Below, in pieces: positions 47,287 through 55,218 of a stretch of DNA of 64,000 bases. Position numbers and translations under genes: made by a program. Numbering within the stretch: the stretch's first letter is position 1; every line of letters starts with the position of its first letter. The DNA lies in contig CAZEIM010000013.1 in the NCBI GenBank assembly GCA_964512145.1, positions 4,095 through 68,094 of the forward strand, in the 5' to 3' direction. Source of the DNA: CAYOHR01 sp964512145. Lineage in GTDB: Bacteria > Bacteroidota > Bacteroidia > Flavobacteriales_G > JALEGO01. The notes below the pieces were generated by a model. It was not told the origin of the DNA, did no database searches, and worked only from the letters and a program-made list of their open reading frames with translations.

Positions 47287-48033
47287 TCAATGTATAAATT
47301 GAAAAATTTTACGCATAGGTTTTAAATACAAGGTGTAAAAATTTGGTTTTAAATTATTAATTTCCCAGGCTTTTCGGTCTTCCATATTAGCAAGTATTCG
47401 GTTGTTAAGCGATTTATTACTAATTCCTCCTACACGCATTTTTACTAAATATTGGGGGATATATTCTGCTTTTAAATGATGTTTGTACAGGTAACGCAAC
47501 ATGAGTTCATAGTCTGCCGAAATTTTAAATTGGGTGTTATAGAAACCTAACTTTTCATAATTTTTTTTGTATGTATAAAATGTAGGGTGAGGTGGCATCC
47601 AGCCATTTAAAAAAAGATATTGAGAATACTTTTTAGATTTCCAATTTCGGATTATCTTTTGGGAGTTCTCTGAGTCAACGTATAATAAGTTGCCGTAGGT
47701 AACTTGGGTATTATTATTTTTAAAAGCATCTACAATATGTTGCACACTAAATTCATCATAAAACATATCATCGGCATTTAATATTCCTATAATATCTCCG
47801 GTGCACAATTCAACACCTTTGTTAATAGCATCGTATAATCCTTCATCTTTTTCGGTTAAATACGAAAGTTTTTCGTACATTAATCGGTTTAGTATAGGAA
47901 TAGTTTTATCCTTAGATAATCCATCAATAACCAAATGTTCAATATTTGGGTAGCTTTGTTTTTTTACCGAAAGAATGTTATCTTCAATGGTTCTTTCCGT
48001 GTTAAAGGAAGGGGTAATGATGGAAACTTTCAT
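47287..48033 (-). CDS. family 2 glycosyltransferase
   Basis: A GT-A fold enzyme of 248 residues. The N-terminal motif VSIITPSFNTERTIEDNILSVKKQSYPNIEHLVIDGLS is the GT2 nucleotide-sugar binding region. The DXD-like motif is ILNADD (~95-100), and ISADYELMLRYLYKHH (~170) is the C-terminal acceptor/catalytic segment seen in WcaE/PuuE-like GT2s. It lacks membrane helices, so it is cytoplasmic. The ATGA overlap with the acetyltransferase gene shows translational coupling. Donor and acceptor sugars are unknown. Confidence 0.9.
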   Translation of the reverse strand: MKVSIITPSFNTERTIEDNILSVKKQSYPNIEHLVIDGLSKDKTIPILNRLMYEKLSYLTEKDEGLYDAINKGVELCTGDIIGILNADDMFYDEFSVQHIVDAFKNNNTQVTYGNLLYVDSENSQKIIRNWKSKKYSQYLFLNGWMPPHPTFYTYKKNYEKLGFYNTQFKISADYELMLRYLYKHHLKAEYIPQYLVKMRVGGISNKSLNNRILANMEDRKAWEINNLKPNFYTLYLKPMRKIFQFIH

Positions 48034-48578
48034 GATTCAAACATTCTTTTTTTTACTTCTACTGCGGGATTCCCTCTATAAATAGTCATTTCTTGCATAA
48101 TAGCCGGACTCACAGAACCTACCGTTAATATGGAGTGTTTTTTACAAATGGCACCTGGAATAACGATGCTTTTCGCTCCTATCCATGCGCCTTCTTCTAT
48201 GATTATTTTTTTAATGATTAAATCAAATGTAGATTTTTTATAGTTGTGATTTCCGGTAAGTAAATATACCCCTTGCGAGATGCAAACATTTTTTCCGATA
48301 ATAATTTTATCTAAAGAGTCCATCCATACATTTTCTCCAATCCAACTGTAATCACCTATTTCAATATTCCATGCATATTTAATATTAACATTTGGTTTAA
48401 TGACTACTTTTTTTCCAATTTTTGCCCCAAATAATTTTAATAACATTGTTTTTAGGCTCGAAAAAGGGAAAAGATAGGAGTTAAAAATTAGGCTATTAGT
48501 AATATACCAAAGTATTTGCTTAAATTTTCCCGCACCCGGATAATACCATGAATTGTTAAAGTGAGCTAAGTTTGTCAT
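48030..48578 (-). CDS. wcaF: WcaF-type hexapeptide acyltransferase
   Basis: 182 residues. A left-handed beta-helix is indicated by hexapeptide repeats (IGKKVVIKPNVNIKYAWNIEIGDYSWIGENVWMDSLDKIIIGKNVCI), and the His-containing loop LLTGNHNYKKSTF is typical of WcaF/colanic-acid acetyltransferases. It presumably O-acetylates a sugar of an exopolysaccharide or surface glycan. The start codon abuts the stop of the large outer-membrane gene with no space, and its end overlaps the GT2 gene, giving one operon. The gene name reflects family membership only. Confidence 0.82.
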   Translation of the reverse strand: MTNLAHFNNSWYYPGAGKFKQILWYITNSLIFNSYLFPFSSLKTMLLKLFGAKIGKKVVIKPNVNIKYAWNIEIGDYSWIGENVWMDSLDKIIIGKNVCISQGVYLLTGNHNYKKSTFDLIIKKIIIEEGAWIGAKSIVIPGAICKKHSILTVGSVSPAIMQEMTIYRGNPAVEVKKRMFES

Positions 48579-51500
48579 TTAATCTAACAATAAAGCAGAG
48601 GCCTCTTCGGCTGTAATTACTCTACCGGCATATTCGCCAATTACAATCACAAATTGTTTTTCTTGAATATTACTGTTTGACAATAATTCTGTTTTTAGTT
48701 TTTCCGCCTCTTGTAAACTGGTAAAACTTCCAATGGTAAATCTAGTTAAACCTAAAGGTGTTTTAGATTCTTCAATATTCGGTATTTTTCTGATGTTATC
48801 TACCGCATTATTGGCAATTGATGTATTAAAGGCTCCAACCTGTACTTTAAATCGTACTTTGTTTTTGTCAACGGGTTTTGGAATATCGTTTACGTTATCA
48901 AAATCGCCATAATTTTGACTATTTGAATTAGATTCGTTGTTAACCTCAAAGTTTTTATTAGCAAAGTCGAACCCATTTACATCCCCTTGGAAGTTGATTT
49001 TTCTTTTTCTTTCTTCAAATAAGAAGGTAACGTTAAATTCTTTTAAACCATTAAAATCTACAATAAATTCTTGTTGTTTTAGGCTAAAGTTTTCTTCAAA
49101 AATATTTTTTAAGCTAACTCTGTACATACCAGAGTGTGGGGCATAAAGTATAAAACTTCCGTCTGGATTGGTTAAGCAGGAATAAGTGTTACCAACAGAG
49201 TCGGTTGCAGTAATTTTGATATTTCCGGGTGATACAAGTCCTAAAGATGAGAAAGGGTCACGCTGAATCACTACTTTTCCTATGACTTTATTGGATTTTG
49301 TAAAGGGAACAAATACGGTTAAATTTTCCCCTAAATAAATCTCGAATGATTTTCCTAATTGATTTAAATATTCGGTAGTTCCCATGAGTTCTTCGGTAGT
49401 AACAATATAATATCCTTCGGGTAATCTTAAACATTCAACAGTGCCAAATTGATCCGATAATAAATTGATGTCGTAGTATTCACTGGAGCTAATATTTAAG
49501 GAGTCTTTTTTATTTTCTAATTTTACTAAAATATCATGTAATCCAACTTCATTTTCATCTTTAATACGATTACCGTTTAAATCTTTAAAGAAAATAATTT
49601 TTACGTTGTAATGTTTATTATGGGGTTGTGGTATATCAAATACTTTTCTAAACCCAAAGTTCATATTTACGTCACTAAAGGTTACTCTACCGGTTTCCTC
49701 GTCATTTCTGGTATAGTTGTATAACAATACATTGGCGTTAGCACTCCATCCCTGGCCTAATTCATACACTAAATATGAAAACATAGAAGTTCTTGAGCTT
49801 TTATCGTTAACTTGATACCAATAGGTAGCATTAATGTTTACATGAAATTTATTTTGAAAAAACGATTGATTGTAATACGGGTTTATACGTATGCTTTTGT
49901 TTCCACGTCCGTTTTCACGAAAAAATATTTGAGAATTATAACTCGGTGCACCGTAATAATACCCCATCATTAAACCACTTTTATTAAATCGGGCATTTAA
50001 AAGATAAGAACTGCTAAAATAACCGGGAGGTTTTGAAGTTATTCCATTAAAGAAGGTGCTTACATCGGTGTAACTTAAAGAAATATTTCCCGCAATGGAA
50101 TTTTGACGTTTTTTGCCTTTTACATTTACCCCTACATATCCAATATAATTATTACTTATATAGGTAGGCTGATTGTTTAGAAGGTTTTCGTTATAAAAGT
50201 GTTGATAACCAGGACCTCCGTTAAAAGTTAGTTTGTTATTAAAGGTTTTTGACCAAAGCAAGCTGCTCACATGATTGTCTCTTTTCCCTACATTAATAAT
50301 ATTAAAAAATGGATCAATAATAGATGGGTTTGTATAATTGGCATTATAAAATAATGTAAAACTTTGTGCGTTATCTAGTCTATAACTAGCATTTCCAATA
50401 GTAGAATTAAATGTTCCAATTCCTTCTAAAAAGTACTGAGTTCTAAAACGATTATTTAAATAAGCAGATAATTTATTGTTTAAATATTTTCCGTTGTAGT
50501 TAATAATATGTCCGTATCCAAATCGTGTATCTCCGTTAAAATTTACAATGGCAGGTGAAAATAAAGCCATAATACTGCTTGTTTTGTATCTGTATGATGC
50601 TCCAAGGGTTGGTATTACAGAATTAATATTTCTAAAATTATCTAATCTATAACCTAAACTTCCATACAGGGTGAGATTTGAGTTGTATTGATATGAATCT
50701 TGGAGTCCAATCGTCCAAACAGGATTAAATATATTTCTAGTTAATGCACCAAATAAATGATGCTTTTTGTACGTATAGTTTGCACTTATCCCACGACCAT
50801 TAAAAGGCACGTTCCATGTGGCAGAAAAAATATCTCCTACCCGAACACGTAAACTTTTTTTAGAGTATTCAAGATACATCCTTGAAAATTGGTAATAGTT
50901 TCTGCCGAAGGTATTGGGAGTATTTGTGTTTAAAATATTTCCATTCCAAAAATAATACGATAATCTGCTTTTATCTTTTAAATAAATATTTCCTGTAAAA
51001 CCGGCTTGAACATTAACAAAACCATTTTGAGTAAGTAAATTAAATAAATCGGCCCAAATAATTAATGGGGATTCATCTTCAGTTAATTCGTTTTCATATA
51101 TACTTTCAACTTTTTCGAACCAAAATGTTATGTTTTTGGGAGTACTAACAGCATCGTTAGATGCATATACTACCATTCTATTATCGCGAATGGACGGAAG
51201 GTCTTTATAGGAATCATTATATTTCACCATAAATTCAACCGTACTATCGGTATAAGGTTTTAGCAAGATACCTGTTTCAATTTTTTTAGCATTAAAACCT
51301 ACTATACCTAGTTTGTTGCCTAATTCTAGGCTGATTTTAATATTTTCTTCTGCATTACCATTGTTTTCGAAATGTATTTTTACAGTTTTAAAAAATTCAT
51401 GTTCGCTAACATATAAGTACCTATCCTCTGCCTTCATTTTCCAGTCGGATATTCTGGGGATGTTTATGTAACAATATACTTGTGGTATCAATAAATTTTC

Positions 51501-51890
51501 ATTTGTACCTAACAATTCAGCACTTAAAATATATGCAATTCCCCCTTGAGTTAATTTGGGCATAGAAACTCGAACAGGAATGTTAGTTGTTTCTCCAGGT
51601 TGAAGTGCTATTTTTTTTTCAGAAGAATTTTGAGTAACTAACTTCCACTGGTTAGGGACATTAAAACGAACATAAAATTCTTTTGATTGATTTGAATTAT
51701 TGGTAATTTTTAAAATATTTAAAAATATTTCCTGAGGATTATGATCGGATTTATATTTTGCAAATTCAACACTTAACTCTTTAGTGGTTTGAGCAGTTAA
51801 GGTAAATAATGAAGCATATATATATAGCTGAAAAAAAATGAATGAGATATAAAAGGTATACTTTTTCAATATATTATATAAGGTATGCAA
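48579..51890 (-). CDS. large outer-membrane usher-like barrel protein with SdrD-like and C-terminal SPOR domains
   Basis: About 1100 residues with a signal peptide. The apparent start is TTG 51890; TTG 51869 (giving KKYTFYISFIFF) fits the signal peptide better, and no ATG is near. Domains: two Ig-like/NEW3-type domains (~40-250, SKEFYVRFNVP, ALQPGETTNIPV); a long barrel-like region of amphipathic strands (~280-750) containing VRVGDIFSATWNVPFNGRGI (~350), recalling the GD...RG motif of fimbrial ushers; an SdrD-like calcium domain (KDLNGNRIKDENEVG, ~765); a carboxypeptidase-regulatory-like domain; and a SPOR domain (FKVQVGAF, ~1010-1090). The order suggests a porin or export pore anchored to peptidoglycan. 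Preceded by a small secreted protein 33 bp upstream. Function is inferred, not known. Confidence 0.6.
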   Translation of the reverse strand: MHTLYNILKKYTFYISFIFFQLYIYASLFTLTAQTTKELSVEFAKYKSDHNPQEIFLNILKITNNSNQSKEFYVRFNVPNQWKLVTQNSSEKKIALQPGETTNIPVRVSMPKLTQGGIAYILSAELLGTNENLLIPQVYCYINIPRISDWKMKAEDRYLYVSEHEFFKTVKIHFENNGNAEENIKISLELGNKLGIVGFNAKKIETGILLKPYTDSTVEFMVKYNDSYKDLPSIRDNRMVVYASNDAVSTPKNITFWFEKVESIYENELTEDESPLIIWADLFNLLTQNGFVNVQAGFTGNIYLKDKSRLSYYFWNGNILNTNTPNTFGRNYYQFSRMYLEYSKKSLRVRVGDIFSATWNVPFNGRGISANYTYKKHHLFGALTRNIFNPVWTIGLQDSYQYNSNLTLYGSLGYRLDNFRNINSVIPTLGASYRYKTSSIMALFSPAIVNFNGDTRFGYGHIINYNGKYLNNKLSAYLNNRFRTQYFLEGIGTFNSTIGNASYRLDNAQSFTLFYNANYTNPSIIDPFFNIINVGKRDNHVSSLLWSKTFNNKLTFNGGPGYQHFYNENLLNNQPTYISNNYIGYVGVNVKGKKRQNSIAGNISLSYTDVSTFFNGITSKPPGYFSSSYLLNARFNKSGLMMGYYYGAPSYNSQIFFRENGRGNKSIRINPYYNQSFFQNKFHVNINATYWYQVNDKSSRTSMFSYLVYELGQGWSANANVLLYNYTRNDEETGRVTFSDVNMNFGFRKVFDIPQPHNKHYNVKIIFFKDLNGNRIKDENEVGLHDILVKLENKKDSLNISSSEYYDINLLSDQFGTVECLRLPEGYYIVTTEELMGTTEYLNQLGKSFEIYLGENLTVFVPFTKSNKVIGKVVIQRDPFSSLGLVSPGNIKITATDSVGNTYSCLTNPDGSFILYAPHSGMYRVSLKNIFEENFSLKQQEFIVDFNGLKEFNVTFLFEERKRKINFQGDVNGFDFANKNFEVNNESNSNSQNYGDFDNVNDIPKPVDKNKVRFKVQVGAFNTSIANNAVDNIRKIPNIEESKTPLGLTRFTIGSFTSLQEAEKLKTELLSNSNIQEKQFVIVIGEYAGRVITAEEASALLLD

Positions 51891-51923
51891 ATATATTAAT
51901 TCAGATAAAACATAGGTAGTAAT

Positions 51924-52514
51924 TTATGGAACTGTTAATAACAATTCTATATCTACGGTATAATTATCGGGCATTTTCCCAAACAGTTGATTGCATGGGA
52001 TACCTGGGCAACCAGCATTGTTTGCGCCACATTCAAAAGTAACATCTAGTATTGTTTCTTCTGGATCTCCCGGAATTATAGTGTTAGGCACATGTAAACC
52101 GGGGGTAGCTGTAGCTAAGTCTTGATAAGCATTTGTAAGTTCAGTTAATGGTACTCCATTTAATTGTGGCGGGGTAGGTGAGTTGTCGGTTGATGAAATT
52201 CGAATGGTATTTAAAGGTAAATTATCGGCAGGAACTCCCCTGTCACCTTGTATTGTGGCAGTTAAAGCTCTAAAACTGAGTGTCCAGCCTAATGCAAATG
52301 TGTCAATACCATCTACTGTAGTTTCTTGCATTTTAATTTTAATCCTTGTCCAATTGGTGTATGTTACCCCTTGTTCTAATTTAGCGAATGAATTAAACAC
52401 AAACGGAACCATACTTCCTCTTTCTATGTAAAAACCTGCACTAGTTTGCCCATACAAAGATGCTTGTATGAAAAAAGTAAGTACAACAATGGATTTATAT
52501 TTTTTTAAAAGCAT
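51924..52514 (-). CDS. small secreted beta-rich protein, candidate surface subunit
   Basis: 196 residues, signal peptide ~1-22 (ASLYGQTSAG). The mature protein is predicted to be mostly beta strand, with a Cys pair region (FECGANNAGCPGIPC) near the end. It shares with the 52643-53284 product the GLHVxNT motif (here GLHVPNT) and a similar final strand (YTVDIELLLTVP). No known family was recognised. It lies 33 bp upstream of the usher-like barrel gene on the same strand, so it is probably in the same operon. Two exact -7 boxes (TATTTTTG, TAGTTTTG) lie just upstream of the start. Confidence 0.6.
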   Translation of the reverse strand: MLLKKYKSIVVLTFFIQASLYGQTSAGFYIERGSMVPFVFNSFAKLEQGVTYTNWTRIKIKMQETTVDGIDTFALGWTLSFRALTATIQGDRGVPADNLPLNTIRISSTDNSPTPPQLNGVPLTELTNAYQDLATATPGLHVPNTIIPGDPEETILDVTFECGANNAGCPGIPCNQLFGKMPDNYTVDIELLLTVP

Positions 52515-52521
52515 GGGTTTT

Positions 52522-52537
52522 CAAAAATACAAAACTA
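52522..52537 (-). promoter_or_regulatory. tandem -7 promoter boxes of the secreted-subunit/barrel operon
   Basis: Two adjacent minus-strand matches to TAnnTTTG: TAGTTTTG (52530-52537) and TATTTTTG (52522-52529), 7-15 bp before the ATG at 52514. Their closeness to the ATG would give a very short leader. No -33 TTTG is evident. Confidence 0.4.
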
Positions 52538-52591
52538 GTTCGGTTTGTGATAATATTTTGTTTTTATTTTATCAGGGTATAAAAATAAAAA

Positions 52592-52611
52592 AGCCGACTA
52601 AAAAGTCGGCT
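52592..52611 (-). terminator. Rho-independent terminator after the 213-residue secreted protein gene
   Basis: AGCCGAC (52592-52598) pairs with GTCGGCT (52605-52611); the loop is TAAAAA. On the minus strand the stem is followed by a T-rich run. It separates the 52643-53284 gene from the downstream operon. Confidence 0.88.
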
Positions 52612-52642
52612 ATTATATTTTGAAAAACTTTTTCGAAATTAA

Positions 52643-53284
52643 TTAGTCAGCTGGAACTAAAACTAAATACACATTTGTAATGTATCTGTCTTGAGCAATA
52701 CTTTGCTCTAATAAATTAGGTAAACCTGTTTGAGCAATAAGAGCTGGTGTAGCTAACTCCCAGTTAATAGTAAAGTCGTTGTCGTTTGTACCACCTGCAG
52801 AAGAAGCTACGTTAGATACAACAATTGTAGCAGTGTTATTAGTTAAGGGAACTACAGTTTCAGTAGCCTCACTAATTAAATCAATTTCTGTGTTGTGTAC
52901 ATGTAAACCATTGGTATGTAATCTGTAACCAACATTTGCTAATGCGATAGTGTTTATTGAACCTGCTGTAGCAACATCAGTACCTACAAAACAAGCATCT
53001 TCAGCAAACATTAACACATCAAAATCTCTAGATGAAGCAACTGTAAAACGAGTATCATGTATACGGTCGTTACCTCCTAAGGTTGGGTTTGGAATACCAC
53101 TTTCGTATTGACTAATAGTATTAACCACAAATTCTACATTACCACCACTTACAACGTTTAATCTCATAGTTGTATTAATGGTAATAGCAACTGGAATCAC
53201 AGCAACATCATGAATGGGTTGAGCAAACATAGCACCACCCAACATGCAGGCAGCCACTACTAAAGACGATTTTAAGTTTTTCAT
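52643..53284 (-). CDS. secreted beta-rich protein, paralogue of the 51924-52514 product
   Basis: 213 residues, signal peptide ~1-22 (MKNLKSSLVVAACMLGGAMFAQ). The mature chain is beta-rich and Thr/Asn/Val-rich, with no recognised family. The GLHVHNT motif and final YITNVYLVLVPAD strand resemble GLHVPNT and YTVDIELLLTVP of the next gene. It is followed by a strong intrinsic terminator, so it can be expressed to a higher level than the downstream operon, as would suit a major structural subunit. The start is ATG 53284. Confidence 0.6.
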   Translation of the reverse strand: MKNLKSSLVVAACMLGGAMFAQPIHDVAVIPVAITINTTMRLNVVSGGNVEFVVNTISQYESGIPNPTLGGNDRIHDTRFTVASSRDFDVLMFAEDACFVGTDVATAGSINTIALANVGYRLHTNGLHVHNTEIDLISEATETVVPLTNNTATIVVSNVASSAGGTNDNDFTINWELATPALIAQTGLPNLLEQSIAQDRYITNVYLVLVPAD

Positions 53285-53365
53285 TTTTTTAAAATTAATT
53301 TTTTGGTTCTACGTAAATAAAATTATTATGGTTACAAATATTCAAAAAAAATTATTAAATCCAAA

Positions 53366-54640
53366 TTATTTTACATTTTTTTTATATTCCATTATGTGTG
53401 GATTATTTTCTATTATATGATTACACAAGTCAACATTAGGCTTAAAGTATGGCTGTAGAGATCTATGATTTACCGATAAAAATGAGTTAACAAATATTTT
53501 TTTATCAGGGTATTTATGGCATAGAAATTTCCCGAATTGAGTTATATGTTGGGTATTATAAATCATTTTTTTCTTTTGTGCCATAGTAACTCCGTAATTT
53601 AGCGGGTCAATTTTTATATAATTATCTTTACGATCACATGCTAAATAGCTAATATGACCCGTAGGTATTCCTAAAAACATATTCCAAGAAAAATTTGTTT
53701 TTGAGTACCCTTGCCATACATAGTCTTTGTATAAAAATATTTTTAAAGGAAAAACTAATTGAAATATTATATACAAACCCAATAAATACCCAATAATTTT
53801 ATTTCTGAAATTAATGGTGTTTTTTGTGTTCTTCTTACCTGATATTTCTACAAAAAACATACTAAGACAAACTATACTTATGTATGGAAATGTGCCAATA
53901 TGTAGTATATATGCATTTTGAAGTAAAAATAAAGAGAGTACAATAAACGCAATCCATCTGCTTTTTTTATAAAACAATAACCAGGGAAATGCTATTTCCA
54001 TAACAATGGTACCATAGGCTATAATTTTTTCTGTATAAATGCCTCCCATTTTTTTATACAATTGCATTAGATCATTGGCTTTAAAAAAGTCATATAAAGT
54101 TTCTATAGTATTACCGGATAACCAATCGCTATTTAATTTAACAATTCCTGAATAAAAAACTGCTATAAATATTTGAAACTGAATCATAAAATAGGTATAA
54201 GCATATGTACTATTTGATTTTTTACTAATTTTAAAATACGTATCTATAGAGTATTTTTGGTTAGCATTAAAAAATATCATTAAAAAGTGAATGAGTAGAT
54301 AAAAATACCAGTGATTAAGAAATGAAGAGCTTTCCATGAAAAATATCCATGCAAATAATATAAAGGAAAGTATGCTGGAAAATATATATAAAAATCCAAA
54401 TGCAATAAAAACATACGACAAACACAGCAAGATTAATATATACGGAAATATTCCCGGTGATATATTTGGAACCCATTCAAACCCCCAGTATTTAAAATGA
54501 AAACTTGGGTTTATGTAATAATCATGAAAGTAATTGTATTTGTAATAATAAATTAGTACTTCAGAAAAACCTAAAAAACCAAACAGTATTCTAAAAAATA
54601 CCAATGGCAGTATTTCTTTCTTTTGAAAGAAATACTGCAT
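53366..54640 (-). CDS. HTTM (vitamin K-dependent gamma-carboxylase-like) membrane protein
   Basis: 424 residues with several hydrophobic helices in the N-terminal ~300 residues and a short C-terminal soluble part. The N-terminal FFRILFGFLGFSEVLIYYYKYNYFHDYYINPSFHFKYWGFEWV block and the later YLLIHFLMIFFNANQKYSIDTYF segment match the HTTM domain found in gamma-carboxylase-like bacterial proteins. Function in bacteria is unknown. Only 2 bp separate its ATG from the stop of the DUF2141 gene. A perfect 14-bp hairpin occupies its first codons, suggesting translational coupling. Confidence 0.82.
   Translation of the reverse strand: MQYFFQKKEILPLVFFRILFGFLGFSEVLIYYYKYNYFHDYYINPSFHFKYWGFEWVPNISPGIFPYILILLCLSYVFIAFGFLYIFSSILSFILFAWIFFMESSSFLNHWYFYLLIHFLMIFFNANQKYSIDTYFKISKKSNSTYAYTYFMIQFQIFIAVFYSGIVKLNSDWLSGNTIETLYDFFKANDLMQLYKKMGGIYTEKIIAYGTIVMEIAFPWLLFYKKSRWIAFIVLSLFLLQNAYILHIGTFPYISIVCLSMFFVEISGKKNTKNTINFRNKIIGYLLGLYIIFQLVFPLKIFLYKDYVWQGYSKTNFSWNMFLGIPTGHISYLACDRKDNYIKIDPLNYGVTMAQKKKMIYNTQHITQFGKFLCHKYPDKKIFVNSFLSVNHRSLQPYFKPNVDLCNHIIENNPHIMEYKKNVK
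54607..54638 (-). promoter_or_regulatory. perfect 14-bp mRNA hairpin covering the first codons of the HTTM gene
   Basis: GCAGTATTTCTTTC (54607-54620) and GAAAGAAATACTGC (54625-54638) are exact reverse complements around a 4-nt loop. In the minus-strand mRNA the stem begins with the G of the AUG start codon and ends at codon 11. The upstream DUF2141 stop is only 2 nt away. Confidence 0.7.
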
Positions 54641-54642
54641 AA

Positions 54643-55167
54643 TTAGTAATGTATTAGCTTAATAGACATTGAAATATTTTGAGTAGAATCTACATAAAAT
54701 TTAGCTTGATCAAATGTTGGGGGGCCAAAACTACCCATCGCATTGTTTGAAAATGCAAATCCCTCTTGAGGGATGCCTAAAAAATTTTTATCTAATTCCC
54801 CATTGCTATTTTTATCATGATAAACAGATACGGCATAATAGTTTTTAGGTAAATTTTTAAATGTAGCGGTAACTTTGTCGCCTTCAACTTTATATGTATT
54901 AGCATAATACCAATTTTCAGAAGAGTCAAAAGACTCTTTTTTGTCAAAAATGGCAATACTAATTACCCCTTCAATGGACTTAATATTGGTTACTTCTAGT
55001 GTAAAAAAATAATCTGTATTTATAGGTGAATTTGTGGTATCCTTATTAGGTTTGTCAATAATAACTGGAGGACTAGGTATTTCAGGTTTTATTTCTTCTT
55101 TTTTACAAGAAAAAATATTGTTAATTACTAGTAAAAAAAGGGTTGCACTTAGTATATTGTTTTTCAT
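54643..55167 (-). CDS. DUF2141 lipoprotein
   Basis: 174 residues. The N-terminus ends in a lipobox (INNIFSC, lipidated Cys21), followed by a Lys/Pro/Asn linker. The rest is a DUF2141 domain: TLEVTNIKSIEGVISIAIFDKKESF, FKNLPKNYYAVSVYHDKNSNGELDKNFLGIPQEGFAFSNNAMGSFGPPTFDQAKFYV. DUF2141 proteins are outer-membrane or periplasmic beta-sandwich proteins, function unknown. Start ATG 55167. It is co-transcribed with the HTTM gene. Confidence 0.88.
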   Translation of the reverse strand: MKNNILSATLFLLVINNIFSCKKEEIKPEIPSPPVIIDKPNKDTTNSPINTDYFFTLEVTNIKSIEGVISIAIFDKKESFDSSENWYYANTYKVEGDKVTATFKNLPKNYYAVSVYHDKNSNGELDKNFLGIPQEGFAFSNNAMGSFGPPTFDQAKFYVDSTQNISMSIKLIHY

Positions 55168-55218
55168 GTTTTTTCTTTCTTTAACAAATCATGTTGTTTT
55201 TTGTTTATCTAAATATGT

